A DNA stretch of 64,000 bases from Mycobacterium kansasii ATCC 12478 (GCF_000157895.3 NC_022663.1:3968001-4032000); one strand, 5' to 3'; positions 24,453-32,907 are shown, numbered from the stretch's first letter. Numbers and translations: made by a program. The notes: a model not told the origin generated them from the letters alone.

Positions 24453-25196
24453 TTATCCGCGAAGGCCCCCGGCCCCGCCGAGTTCAGCACCAAGTGTGGT
24501 CCTTTTGAGGTCGGGATATGCGCGCGCTGCGTAGTGCTGCACCAATGCAGGCAAGTCGCCGAGCCGCACAACCAGACTTTCAAATGGCGAGAGCGATATC
24601 GCGACCATGTGCCCTTCGGCCCGGTCCACCTCGGTGGGCGCAATGAGCACGACCCCTTGCAATGTGGGCCGTGATATCGCAGGTGAGAAGAAAGGCGAGA
24701 CCACGCCCTTCAATAGCCCCAGCTCGGATTCGGGGCAGTAATCCGCCGGATTGATCCGGCAATCTTTCACGGCACGTTTTGCAAGGCCCAGTTCCCCGGC
24801 GACGCGGTGTAACAGCCGGCGATTGATGGTGAAGTCGCCCGCCCCGGTGAACAGAAAGTGCTGGTTGTTCAGCCGCACCGTCATCGTCTTGTTGACCAGC
24901 AGCACGCTGCCGTTGAGCCCGCCCGCCATCAGGGTCTGCTTGGTGCTGGCTTTCACGGAGGGCGGATGGCGAATGATCGTGTGGAAAATACCCAGACTGG
25001 AAACGAGGAGATGTAGGAGTTCGATCGCGGGACAGGAAAGTGTCGCTACACCGAGCAGATTTTCACGTCGCTTCAGTTGGGCCGTCGCCACGGCGTCGGG
25101 CAGCGTCGCCCAAACCTCCTCAATGGGCGGCAGCGTCGCAATACATCGTTCGATCGTGGTGAACGACCGCGGCGGCAGCTCGCTTACGGCGAGCAT
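24453..25196 (-). CDS. Orphan 247-aa protein, possibly YbaK-like
   Basis: A 247-aa protein I cannot assign firmly. The first half is helical, with FTTIERCIATLPPIEEVW and a hydrophobic LSCPAIELLHLLVSSLGIFH. The second half (about 100-225) holds LNNQHFLFTGAGDFTINRRL, ELGLLKGVVSPFFSPAISRP and VAISLSPFESLVVRLGDLP. Order and spacing faintly resemble YbaK/EbsC aminoacyl-tRNA deacylase folds, where GGVxPF follows the nucleotide-side motif. The N-terminal part would then be an extra domain. The start is weakly supported by its ribosome site. It has no counterpart at this place in M. tuberculosis. Confidence 0.6.
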   Translation of the reverse strand: MLAVSELPPRSFTTIERCIATLPPIEEVWATLPDAVATAQLKRRENLLGVATLSCPAIELLHLLVSSLGIFHTIIRHPPSVKASTKQTLMAGGLNGSVLLVNKTMTVRLNNQHFLFTGAGDFTINRRLLHRVAGELGLAKRAVKDCRINPADYCPESELGLLKGVVSPFFSPAISRPTLQGVVLIAPTEVDRAEGHMVAISLSPFESLVVRLGDLPALVQHYAARAYPDLKRTTLGAELGGAGGLRG

Positions 25197-25282
25197 CGTG
25201 GCCGTGGTCGTGCCGGTGTCCCCGGGCCAGACCGGTGATCGGGCCGGCCGAAACGATGCTCTCGGATTTCGGTAATCCCCAT
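25184..25282 (-). CDS. Possible 32-aa leader peptide upstream of the orphan gene
   Basis: A short frame starting ATG at 25282 with GAAGTGGG 4-5 bp upstream encodes 32 residues (MGITEIREHRFGRP at the start, PARPRPRCSP at the end). It is basic and Pro/Arg-rich, and its stop lies 13 bp inside the 247-aa gene. The overlap could couple translation of the orphan gene, which has a poor ribosome site of its own. There is no other evidence that it is translated. Confidence 0.3.
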   Translation of the reverse strand: MGITEIREHRFGRPDHRSGPGTPARPRPRCSP

Positions 25283-25606
25283 TACGCCCACTTCTTTCGA
25301 TTGCGTCAATTCTAGAGTCGCGGGCGTCGGGCCGGATCGAATCGACGAACTAAGTAGCGTCGAGGCCGATCGGACGGCGCGGTTCAGGGTCACCCGCGAC
25401 GGGTGCACCGTCACGGCCGATTTCCAACGTCTTCCGGCGACGGTGTCGCCCCGCGTTCCGTCGCGGTTCTCACGCACCGGGCGGATCGTGCCGGCTATGC
25501 CGGTCGCCGTCGTGGCGTCAACGGCTGTGGTGATCTGTGGTGATCGCCATCGTGGCTGCCCTGACTCCGTCCCGGTCCGGGCATTGCAGCCGTTAGGGTA
25601 GTGCCC
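25283..25606. other. Intergenic region before lpdC
   Basis: This 324-bp gap lies between divergent genes and should carry the promoter of lpdC and that of the orphan gene. I see no gene, repeat or clear operator in it. The longer frames crossing it are antisense shadows of lpdC. Confidence 0.45.
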
Positions 25607-27001
25607 GTGACTCACTATGACGTCGTCGTCCTCGGGGCCGGTCCGGGCGGATACGTGGCCGCCATTCGTTGCGCGCAGCTCGGTCTGAACACCGCAATCG
25701 TCGAATCCAAGTACTGGGGCGGCGTCTGCCTCAACGTCGGCTGTATCCCGTCCAAGGCGTTGCTGCGCAACGCCGAACTCGTGCACATCTTCACCAAGGA
25801 CGCCAAGACTTTTGGGATCGGTGGCGACGCCACCTTCGACTACGGCGTCGCCTTCGACCGCAGCCGGAAGGTGGCCGAGGGCCGCGTTGCCGGGGTGCAT
25901 TTCCTGATGAAGAAGAACAAGATCACCGAGATCCATGGCTACGGCAGGTTCACCGACGCCAACACGCTCTCGGTCGAACTGAACGAGGGCGGAACCGACA
26001 CGGTGACCTTCGACAACGCCATCATCGCCACCGGCAGCAGTACCCGGCTGGTGCCCGGCACGTCGCTGTCGGCCAACGTGGTGACCTACGAGGAACAAAT
26101 CCTGTCCCGGGAGTTACCGAAGTCGATCATCATCGCCGGAGCCGGAGCCATCGGCATGGAGTTCGGCTACGTGCTCAAGAACTACGGCGTCGACGTGACC
26201 ATCGTCGAATTCTTACCGCGGGCACTGCCCAACGAAGACGCCGAGGTGTCCAAGGAGATCGAGAAACAGTTCAAGAAGCTGGGCGTCAAGATTCTCACCG
26301 GAACCAAGTGCGAGTCGATCTCCGACAACGGCTCCGAGGTCGTCGTGGTGGTGAGCAAGGACGGCAAATCCGAGGAACTCAAGGCCGAGAAAGTATTGCA
26401 GGCCATCGGTTTTGCGCCCAACGTCGACGGCTACGGGCTGGACAAGGCCGGGGTCGCGCTGACCGACCGCAAGGCCATCGGCATCGGCGAATACATGCAG
26501 ACCAGCGTTTCGCACATCTACGCCATCGGTGATGTCACCGGACAGCTGATGCTGGCCCATGTCGCCGAGGCCATGGGCGTCGTCGCAGCCGAAACCATCG
26601 CCGGCGCAGAGACTCTGGCGCTAGGTGACTACCGGATGTTGCCGCGTGCGACGTTCTGCCAGCCTCAGGTCGCCAGCTTCGGGCTCACCGAGCAGCAGGC
26701 CCGCGACGAGGGTTACGACGTCGTGGTGGCGAAATTCCCGTTCACCGCCAACGGCAAGGCGCACGGCCTGGGCGACCCCAGCGGTTTCGTCAAGCTGGTG
26801 GCCGACGCCAAACACGGCGAGCTGCTGGGTGGGCACCTGATCGGCCACGACGTGTCCGAGCTGTTGCCCGAGCTCACCCTGGCGCAAAAGTGGGATCTGA
26901 CGGCCACCGAGCTGGCCCGCAACGTCCACACACACCCGACCATGTCGGAGGCGCTGCAGGAATGCTTCCACGGTCTGACCGGGCACATGATCAACTTCTG
27001 A
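25607..27001 (+). CDS. lpdC: Dihydrolipoamide dehydrogenase
   Basis: A 464-aa flavoprotein, same length as M. tuberculosis Lpd. It reoxidises dihydrolipoamide in pyruvate and branched-chain dehydrogenase complexes and in the peroxynitrite reductase system. Landmarks are the FAD motif VVLGAGPGGYVAA, the redox disulphide GGVCLNVGCIPSKAL, the NAD motif IIAGAGAIGMEFGYV, the second FAD motif IYAIGDVTG, and the C-terminal HTHPTMSEALQECF with the catalytic His-Glu pair. The GTG at 25607 matches the known N-terminus (VTHYDVVVLG); another GTG lies 6 bp upstream. A small membrane protein gene follows after 8 bp. Confidence 0.96.
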   Translation: MTHYDVVVLGAGPGGYVAAIRCAQLGLNTAIVESKYWGGVCLNVGCIPSKALLRNAELVHIFTKDAKTFGIGGDATFDYGVAFDRSRKVAEGRVAGVHFLMKKNKITEIHGYGRFTDANTLSVELNEGGTDTVTFDNAIIATGSSTRLVPGTSLSANVVTYEEQILSRELPKSIIIAGAGAIGMEFGYVLKNYGVDVTIVEFLPRALPNEDAEVSKEIEKQFKKLGVKILTGTKCESISDNGSEVVVVVSKDGKSEELKAEKVLQAIGFAPNVDGYGLDKAGVALTDRKAIGIGEYMQTSVSHIYAIGDVTGQLMLAHVAEAMGVVAAETIAGAETLALGDYRMLPRATFCQPQVASFGLTEQQARDEGYDVVVAKFPFTANGKAHGLGDPSGFVKLVADAKHGELLGGHLIGHDVSELLPELTLAQKWDLTATELARNVHTHPTMSEALQECFHGLTGHMINF

Positions 27002-27009
27002 GCCACCCG

Positions 27010-27285
27010 ATGATTCGCACCGAGACCCTCCTGGGCGGCATCGGCGGTGTGGCCACCGGCTATGTGCTGTGGCTGGTTGCCATTTCGATCGGCGAAGACC
27101 TCACCACGGTGAGCAGCTGGAGCGTGGCGGTGCTGATGCTGTCGGGTGTGCTGGCTGTTTGTGCCGTGCTGGGCGGCTTGCTGCTGCGCTGGCGCAGTAA
27201 CCACCTGTGGGCGGCCTTCGTGTTCGGCCTGCCGATTCTGCCGGTGGTGCTGACGTTGGCCGTGCTGGCCGACATCTACCTCTAA
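27010..27285 (+). CDS. Small membrane protein (Rv0463 homologue)
   Basis: A 91-aa hydrophobic protein with three predicted transmembrane segments: around LLGGIGGVATGYVLWLVAIS, WSVAVLMLSGVLAVCAVLGG and FVFGLPILPVVLTLAVLADI. It starts 8 bp after lpdC and is probably cotranscribed. No motif points to a function. Its stop lies 4 bp from the stop of the convergent CMD-family gene. Confidence 0.8.
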   Translation: MIRTETLLGGIGGVATGYVLWLVAISIGEDLTTVSSWSVAVLMLSGVLAVCAVLGGLLLRWRSNHLWAAFVFGLPILPVVLTLAVLADIYL

Positions 27286-27289
27286 ACCG

Positions 27290-27856
27290 CTAGCGCGGGT
27301 TGTCCAACGGAATGTTGAGCGCCGTTATCGTCGCCGCGAGCCCGTCGTATTGCGTTGCGAGCATGCAGAATTCGATCAGCTGCCGCTGTTTGAGGTGGGT
27401 CGCCAGCTGCTGCCAGGTTTCGGTGGTGATCGACCGGTCCTTGATCAACTCGTCGGTCGCCTTCAACAACGCCTGCTGCCGCGCGCTGAGTACCTTCCGG
27501 GGCCCGTCGCCCCCCGGAACGTCCGGCCACGCGAAGATCGTGGCCTGGGTCTGCGCATCCAGCCCCGCGGCGCGCGCCATCCGGCGATGGTGCTGCAGCT
27601 CGTATTCGCACGATCGCAAATGTGCCACCCGCAGAATCACCAGCTCGGTGTCGATGCGGGGCAGCCGTCCGCGCAGCAGCCGGCCGCCGTAGATCAGCCA
27701 GGCCCAGAACAGCGACTGGCGGTAGCCCAGCGTGGTGAACAGGTGCATCTCCGGCGCTCGGACCGCACGGGCTCCCAGCTTTGCGAGGACCCAGTTGACC
27801 GGTCCCAGCTGGCGCAACCGGCCCGACGGGATGCGGGCGACCTGGTCCCCGGTCAT
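27290..27856 (-). CDS. Carboxymuconolactone decarboxylase / AhpD-like protein (Rv0464c homologue)
   Basis: A 188-aa all-helical protein of the carboxymuconolactone decarboxylase superfamily. The core segment ELVILRVAHLRSCEYELQHHRRMARAAG has a single cysteine and the family histidines, but not the CxxC pair of AhpD peroxidases. A peroxidase role is therefore doubtful. The ATG at 27856 overlaps the ramB stop by 4 bp, giving a ramB-Rv0464c operon. Function within the acetate/propionate circuit is unknown. Confidence 0.85.
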   Translation of the reverse strand: MTGDQVARIPSGRLRQLGPVNWVLAKLGARAVRAPEMHLFTTLGYRQSLFWAWLIYGGRLLRGRLPRIDTELVILRVAHLRSCEYELQHHRRMARAAGLDAQTQATIFAWPDVPGGDGPRKVLSARQQALLKATDELIKDRSITTETWQQLATHLKQRQLIEFCMLATQYDGLAATITALNIPLDNPR

Positions 27857-29277
27857 GGCTGCTTGACCAGGTAGGGCGACACCGTACTGCGATGCTCGTC
27901 GAGGTCGAGCGCGCGGCCCAGCGCGGGGAAGGCCCGCTGCGGACAATTGTCGCGTTCGCATACCCGGCAACCCGCGCCGATCGGTGTTGCGGTGGTGTTC
28001 GGATCCCCGGACAAGTCGAGTCCTTCCGAGTAGACGAGTCGGTGCGCGTGGCGAAGTTCGCAACCCAGTCCGATCGCGAAGGTTTTACCGGGCTGACCAT
28101 ACCGGGCGGCACGTCGTTCCACGGTACGGGCCACCCACATGTAGTTGCGCCCGTCGGGCATCTGGGCGATCTGCACCAGGATCTTGCCCGGATTGGCGAA
28201 CGTCTCGTAGACGTTCCACAGCGGACAGGTGCCGCCGCTGGAGGAGAAGTGAAAACCCGTGGCGGACTGGCGTTTCGACATGTTGCCGGCCCGGTCGACG
28301 CGGATGAAGGAGAATGGCACGCCACGCATCGACGGCCGTTGCAGCGTCGACAGCCGGTGTGCGATGGTCTCGTAGCTCACCGAGTAGAACGCCGACAGGC
28401 GCTCGACGTCGTAGCGGAAATTCTCGGCGACGTCGTGGAATTGGCGGTAGGGCAGCACCGCGGCCGCCGCGAAGTAATTGGCCAGCCCCAGCCGGGCCAG
28501 TGTGTGCGACTCGTCGCTGGTGAACTTGCCCTCTTCGACCAGGGTGTCGATCAGGTCGCCGAATTCGAGGTACGCCAGCTCGGCGGCCATCTTGAACAAT
28601 TGCTGACCGGGGGCGAGGTGATTGCTGATCTCCAGCGTCTTGGACGCGGGGTCGTAGCGGTGCAGCACGCCGTCGCCGAGGTCGATTCGCTTGTTGATAT
28701 GCACGCCGTGGACCTCGGTGAGCCGGCGCGTCAACTCGCTGCCCAGGTCTCCGTGGTGCATCCGCATCTGGACCGTCAGGTCCTCGGCGGCGGTGTCCAG
28801 CTCGTGCAGGTAATTCTGGCGCTGGTAGAAGTAGTCACGCACTTCCTCGTGCGGCATGGTGATCGACCCGGTGCCACTACCGTCGGAAAACCGCTCCTCG
28901 GTGGCGGCGGCCAGCTGCGCGGTGGTGATGCGGTAACGCCGGTGCAGATTGACCATCGCCCGCGCCAGGGCCGGGTGTGCACCGACCATTTCGGCGACCT
29001 CGGTCGGGTCCACGTCGATATCCAGGTCGCGGTCCAGGGTGACCTCCCGCAACTCGGCGACCAGCCGGGTGTCGTCCTGGGAGGCGAAGAAGGTCGCGTC
29101 CACCCCGAACACCTCGGTGATCCGGAGCAGCACCGCCACCGTCAGCGGGCGGACGTCGTGCTCGATCTGGTTGAGGTAGCTCGGCGAGATCTCGAGCATC
29201 TGGGCCAGCGCCGCCTGGCTGAACCCGCGCTCGCTCCGCAGCTGGCGGACCCGGGAGCCGACGAACGTCTTGGACAC
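27853..29277 (-). CDS. ramB: RamB, regulator of acetate metabolism
   Basis: A 474-aa regulator, identical in length to M. tuberculosis RamB. The N-terminal XRE helix-turn-helix (about residues 8-62) contains GFSQAALAQMLEISPSYLNQ. A central ImmA/IrrE-like region follows, then a C-terminal short-chain acyl-sensing domain ending in the cysteine cluster CRVCERDNCPQRAFP. RamB represses icl1 on glucose and controls its own gene. It is divergent from the thioesterase gene; TTCGCA repeats in the 163-bp gap may be its sites. Confidence 0.95.
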   Translation of the reverse strand: MSKTFVGSRVRQLRSERGFSQAALAQMLEISPSYLNQIEHDVRPLTVAVLLRITEVFGVDATFFASQDDTRLVAELREVTLDRDLDIDVDPTEVAEMVGAHPALARAMVNLHRRYRITTAQLAAATEERFSDGSGTGSITMPHEEVRDYFYQRQNYLHELDTAAEDLTVQMRMHHGDLGSELTRRLTEVHGVHINKRIDLGDGVLHRYDPASKTLEISNHLAPGQQLFKMAAELAYLEFGDLIDTLVEEGKFTSDESHTLARLGLANYFAAAAVLPYRQFHDVAENFRYDVERLSAFYSVSYETIAHRLSTLQRPSMRGVPFSFIRVDRAGNMSKRQSATGFHFSSSGGTCPLWNVYETFANPGKILVQIAQMPDGRNYMWVARTVERRAARYGQPGKTFAIGLGCELRHAHRLVYSEGLDLSGDPNTTATPIGAGCRVCERDNCPQRAFPALGRALDLDEHRSTVSPYLVKQP

Positions 29278-29310
29278 TTCAATGAGCGTACCGGCCGTGC
29301 GAAGCCATGT

Positions 29311-29384
29311 TTCGCAGAGTTCGCATATCCGCGGCGGTGGGTGTTCCGATTGGTGTTTTCAACGCGTCGTTGGCATGATTCGCA
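29311..29384. promoter_or_regulatory. TTCGCA repeats between ramB and Rv0466 homologue
   Basis: TTCGCA occurs three times on the plus strand, at 29311-29316, 29320-29325 and 29379-29384; the first two are 9 bp apart. The same core occurs in the icl1 leader, so these are candidate RamB autoregulatory sites in the divergent promoter region. Confidence 0.35.
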
Positions 29385-29440
29385 TCAGGCTCTCAGGGTA
29401 AACCTGGGGTTCGCACGAGGAGGGAACGGGGAGTAGAGCC

Positions 29441-30235
29441 GTGAGCCTGGACAAAGAATTGATGCCGGTGCCGGACGGTCACCCCAGCGTGTTCGACCGC
29501 GAGTGGCCACTGCGTGTCGGCGACATCGACCGCACCGGCCGGTTGCGGCTGGATGCGGCGTGCCGGCACATCCAGGACATCGGCCAGGACCAGTTGCGCG
29601 AGATGGGTTTCGAGGAGACCCACCCGCTGTGGATAGTCCGGCGCACCATGGTGGACATGATCCGGCCGATCGAGTTCCAGGACATGCTGCGGTGTCGGCG
29701 CTGGTGTTCGGGAACCTCCAACCGGTGGTGTGAAATGCGCGTTCGTATCGACGGGCGCAAGGGCGGGCTGATCGAGTCCGAGGCGTTCTGGATCCACGTC
29801 AACCGGGAAACCGAGATGCCGGCGCGCATCGCCGACGACTTCCTGGCGGGCCTGCACAAGACCACCTCCGTTGACCGGCTGCGGTGGAAGGGCTACCTCA
29901 AGCCCGGCAGCCGTGATGACGCCACCGAAATCCACGAGTTTCCGGTCCGGGTCACCGACATCGACTTGTTCGACCACATGAACAACTCGGTGTACTGGAG
30001 CGTGATCGAGGACTACCTGGCTGGTCATACCGAGCTGATGCAAGGCCCGCTACGGGTGACCATCGAGCACGAGGCGCCAGTGGCGCTGGGCGACAAACTG
30101 GAGATCATCTCGCACGTTCATCCGCCCGGTTCGACCGAGCAGTTCGGCTCCGGCCTGGCCGACCGAACTGTTACAACGCTCACATATGCGGTTGGCGACG
30201 AGACCAAAGCCGTTGCGGCCATCTTCGCCCGCTAA
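29441..30235 (+). CDS. Acyl-ACP thioesterase family protein (Rv0466 homologue)
   Basis: A 264-aa protein of the plant-type FatA/acyl-ACP thioesterase family, with two tandem hotdog domains. The first (about 15-130) contains WPLRVGDIDRTGRLRLDA. The second (about 160-260) contains FPVRVTDIDLFDHMNNSVYW, whose Asp/Asn/His arrangement is the catalytic face. It would hydrolyse acyl-thioesters, but the natural acyl chain is unknown. The GTG start is preceded by GAGGGAACGGGGAG. It lies between ramB (divergent) and icl1 (274 bp downstream). Confidence 0.88.
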   Translation: MSLDKELMPVPDGHPSVFDREWPLRVGDIDRTGRLRLDAACRHIQDIGQDQLREMGFEETHPLWIVRRTMVDMIRPIEFQDMLRCRRWCSGTSNRWCEMRVRIDGRKGGLIESEAFWIHVNRETEMPARIADDFLAGLHKTTSVDRLRWKGYLKPGSRDDATEIHEFPVRVTDIDLFDHMNNSVYWSVIEDYLAGHTELMQGPLRVTIEHEAPVALGDKLEIISHVHPPGSTEQFGSGLADRTVTTLTYAVGDETKAVAAIFAR

Positions 30236-30322
30236 GGCCGGTCCGTTACCGGAAATCCACCTGTTGACCTGCGGCTTTGCCGTTACTGACGGGTAGGTTC
30301 TGTAACGGTTCAGTTCATCTGC

Positions 30323-30375
30323 GACTTCGCAAAATTAGCAAAATCGCCGAAAGTCATTGCTGAACTTGGCAAATG
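30323..30375 (+). promoter_or_regulatory. RamB-like operator cluster upstream of icl1
   Basis: Three related motifs lie 135-187 bp before the icl1 start: GACTTCGCAAAATT (30323-30336), TTAGCAAAAT (30335-30344) and GAACTTGGCAAATG (30362-30375). They resemble the AAAGTTTGCAAA-type sites recognised by RamB proteins. This fits glucose-dependent repression of isocitrate lyase. The local AT content is higher than in the surrounding DNA. Confidence 0.45.
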
Positions 30376-30509
30376 AAACGGGTAGACCAGGTTAGCTGGC
30401 TGTGCCATGGTCGAATTAGCACACCAGTGAAGTTGAGCCCTCCGCACCGTCGGGGTCGCGCTGTGGTCTCAGCAGTCCAGCAAATTAAGTGACCGTTAGG
30501 AGCAGTCCA

Positions 30510-31796
30510 ATGTCTGTGGTTGGCACCCCGAAGAGCGCTGAGCAGATCCAGCACGATTGGGACCACAACCCCCGGTGGCAGGGCATCACCCGCACCTACA
30601 CCCCTCAGGATGTCGTCGCCCTGCAAGGCCACGTCGTCGAGGAGCACACCCTCGCCCGGCGCGGCGCCGAGGTGCTCTGGGAGCAGTTGCACGAGATGGA
30701 CTTCGTCAACGCGCTGGGCGCGCTGACCGGCAACATGGCCGTCCAGCAGGTGCGCGCCGGCCTGAAGGCCATCTATTTGTCGGGCTGGCAGGTCGCCGGC
30801 GACGCCAACCTGTCGGGTCACACCTACCCCGACCAGAGCCTGTACCCGGCCAACTCGGTGCCGCAGGTCGTCCGTCGCATCAACAACGCGCTGCTGCGCG
30901 CCGACGAGATCGCCAAGGTCGAAAACGACCGTTCCGTGGACAACTGGCTGGTGCCGATCGTCGCCGACGGTGAGGCCGGCTTCGGCGGCGCGCTCAACGT
31001 CTACGAGCTGCAGAAGGCCATGATCGCCGCGGGTGTGGCCGGCACCCACTGGGAGGACCAGCTGGCCTCGGAGAAGAAGTGCGGCCACCTCGGTGGCAAG
31101 GTGCTGATCCCCACCCAGCAGCACATCCGCACGCTGACCTCGGCGCGGCTGGCGGCCGACGTCGCCGGTGTCCCGACGGTCGTCATCGCCCGCACCGACG
31201 CCGAGGCGGCCACGCTGATCACCTCCGACGTCGACGAGCGCGACCGCCCGTTCATCACCGGAGAGCGCACCGCCGAGGGCTTCTACCGGATCAAGAACGG
31301 CCTGGAGCCCTGCATCGCCCGTGCCAAGGCCTACGCGCCGTTCTCCGACCTGATCTGGATGGAGACCGGTACCCCGGACCTGGAGCTGGCCAAGAAGTTC
31401 GCCGAGGGTGTCAAGGCCGAATACCCCGACCAGCTGCTGGCCTACAACTGCTCGCCGTCGTTCAACTGGAAGAAGCACCTCGACGACGCCACCATCGCCA
31501 AGTTCCAGAAGGAGCTGGGTGCCATGGGCTTCAAGTTCCAGTTCATCACGCTGGCCGGTTTCCACGCGCTCAACTACTCGATGTTCGACCTGGCGTACGG
31601 CTACGCCCGCAACCAGATGAGCGCCTATGTCGAGCTGCAGGAGCGCGAGTTCGCCGCCGAGGAGCGGGGCTACACCGCCACCAAGCACCAGCGCGAGGTC
31701 GGTGCCGGCTACTTCGACCGGATCGCGACCACGGTGGACCCGACATCGTCGACTACGGCACTGGCCGGTTCGACCGAAGAGGGCCAGTTTCACTGA
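30510..31796 (+). CDS. icl1: Isocitrate lyase
   Basis: A 428-aa isocitrate lyase, same length as M. tuberculosis Icl1. It splits isocitrate into glyoxylate and succinate in the glyoxylate shunt; mycobacterial Icl1 also acts as methylisocitrate lyase for propionate. The catalytic cysteine is in KKCGHLGGKVL near residue 191. Other landmarks are PIVADGEAGFGG, the substrate segment YNCSPSFNWKKHL and GFKFQFITLAGFHALNY. The ATG at 30510 follows TTAGGAGCAGTCCA. RamB-like sites lie upstream and a strong hairpin follows the gene. Confidence 0.97.
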   Translation: MSVVGTPKSAEQIQHDWDHNPRWQGITRTYTPQDVVALQGHVVEEHTLARRGAEVLWEQLHEMDFVNALGALTGNMAVQQVRAGLKAIYLSGWQVAGDANLSGHTYPDQSLYPANSVPQVVRRINNALLRADEIAKVENDRSVDNWLVPIVADGEAGFGGALNVYELQKAMIAAGVAGTHWEDQLASEKKCGHLGGKVLIPTQQHIRTLTSARLAADVAGVPTVVIARTDAEAATLITSDVDERDRPFITGERTAEGFYRIKNGLEPCIARAKAYAPFSDLIWMETGTPDLELAKKFAEGVKAEYPDQLLAYNCSPSFNWKKHLDDATIAKFQKELGAMGFKFQFITLAGFHALNYSMFDLAYGYARNQMSAYVELQEREFAAEERGYTATKHQREVGAGYFDRIATTVDPTSSTTALAGSTEEGQFH

Positions 31797-31860
31797 CGAG
31801 GAGCGGGTGCAGCCCGCGACGAGCAAGTGAATCCGAAGGCTCGGGTCACTGATCGCTCGC

Positions 31861-31918
31861 CGAGCAGACGCAGAGTCGCACGCCTAGCGCACAGTTGATG
31901 CGAGTCTGCGTCTGCTCG
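31861..31918 (+). terminator. Long stem-loop between icl1 and fadB2
   Basis: Arms CGAGCAGACGCAGAGTCGCA (31861-31880) and TGCGAGTCTGCGTCTGCTCG (31899-31918) are complementary over 19 of 20 positions, with an 18-bp loop. No T-run follows, as is common for mycobacterial terminators. It would end icl1 transcription and separate fadB2. Confidence 0.6.
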
Positions 31919-32006
31919 CGGGAGAAGTTGACAGCATAGGTCCCGCCCAGCCAACCTGGGCGGGGCCTACTGCGGTGCAGGACAATCCGATTCGAAAGAG
32001 AGAACA

Positions 32007-32870
32007 GTGAGCGACGCAGCGATCCAGCGGGTAGGGGTGGTCGGGGCCGGGCAGATGGGGTCCGGCATCGCCGAGGTCTCGGTACGCGCGGGCGTCGAAG
32101 TGACGGTGTTCGAGACGACTGAAGCGCTGGTCACCGCGGGACGCAACCGCATCGTGAAGTCGCTGGAGCGAGGCGTCAGTGCGGGCAAGGTGACCGAGCG
32201 TGAGCGGGACCGTGCGCTGAGCAACTTGACCTTCACTACCGACATGAATGACCTGGCCGACCGGCAACTGGTGATCGAGGCCGTGGTCGAGGACGAAGCC
32301 GTCAAGGCCGCGATCTTCGCCGAACTCGACCGCGTCGTCACCGATCCCGCCGCGGTGCTGGCCTCCAACACCTCCAGCATCCCGATCATGAGAATCGCCG
32401 CGGCCACGAAGAACCCGCAGCGGGTGTTGGGTCTGCATTTCTTCAATCCGGTCCCGGTGCTGCCGCTGGTCGAGTTGGTCACCACACTGGTCACCGACGA
32501 GGCCGCCGCAACGCGCACCGAGGAGTTTGCCGGCACCGTCCTGGGTAAGCAGGTGGTGCGCTGCTCCGACCGATCCGGGTTTGTGGTGAACGCGCTTCTG
32601 GTGCCCTATCTCTTGGCGGCGATCCGGATGGTCGAAGCCGGGTTCGCCACGGTCGAAGACGTCGACAAGGCCGTCGTTGCCGGGCTGTCCCACCCGATGG
32701 GGCCATTGCGCCTGTCCGACCTCGTCGGCCTGGACACGCTGAAGCTGATCGCCGACAAGATGTTCGAGGAGTTCAAGGAGCCGCTGTACGGGCCGCCGCC
32801 GCTGTTGCTGCGGATGGTCGAGGCAGGCCAACTGGGCAAGAAATCCGGTCGGGGTTTCTACACCTATTGA
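32007..32870 (+). CDS. fadB2: 3-hydroxybutyryl-CoA dehydrogenase FadB2
   Basis: A 287-aa 3-hydroxyacyl-CoA dehydrogenase. The N-terminal NAD-binding fold has VGVVGAGQMGSGIAEV at about residues 9-24. NTSSIPI and LGLHFFNPVPVLPLVELV carry the catalytic serine/histidine-glutamate environment, and the C-terminal helical domain ends GQLGKKSGRGFYTY. It interconverts acetoacetyl-CoA and 3-hydroxybutyryl-CoA. The GTG start follows AAGAGAGAACA. In M. tuberculosis umaA follows; here pcaA is next, on the opposite strand. Confidence 0.94.
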   Translation: MSDAAIQRVGVVGAGQMGSGIAEVSVRAGVEVTVFETTEALVTAGRNRIVKSLERGVSAGKVTERERDRALSNLTFTTDMNDLADRQLVIEAVVEDEAVKAAIFAELDRVVTDPAAVLASNTSSIPIMRIAAATKNPQRVLGLHFFNPVPVLPLVELVTTLVTDEAAATRTEEFAGTVLGKQVVRCSDRSGFVVNALLVPYLLAAIRMVEAGFATVEDVDKAVVAGLSHPMGPLRLSDLVGLDTLKLIADKMFEEFKEPLYGPPPLLLRMVEAGQLGKKSGRGFYTY

Positions 32871-32880
32871 CCGGCCGGCA

Positions 32881-32898
32881 CCGGCACCCCGGTGCCGG
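32881..32898. terminator. Hairpin between convergent fadB2 and pcaA
   Basis: CCGGCACC-CC-GGTGCCGG is a perfect inverted repeat in the 37-bp gap between the stops of fadB2 and the cyclopropane synthase gene. It could act as a terminator in both directions. Confidence 0.5.
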
Positions 32899-32907
32899 GC
32901 GGCGACG

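Noticed and set aside
25601..25606. GTG two codons upstream as the lpdC start
   Set aside because: It adds two residues absent from homologues; the GTG at 25607 reproduces the known 464-aa protein.
27892..29436. 514-codon plus-strand frame opposite ramB
   Set aside because: Antisense to a full-length, well-conserved RamB; no protein family features.
30354..31826. 490-codon minus-strand frame opposite icl1
   Set aside because: Antisense shadow created by third-position GC bias of icl1.
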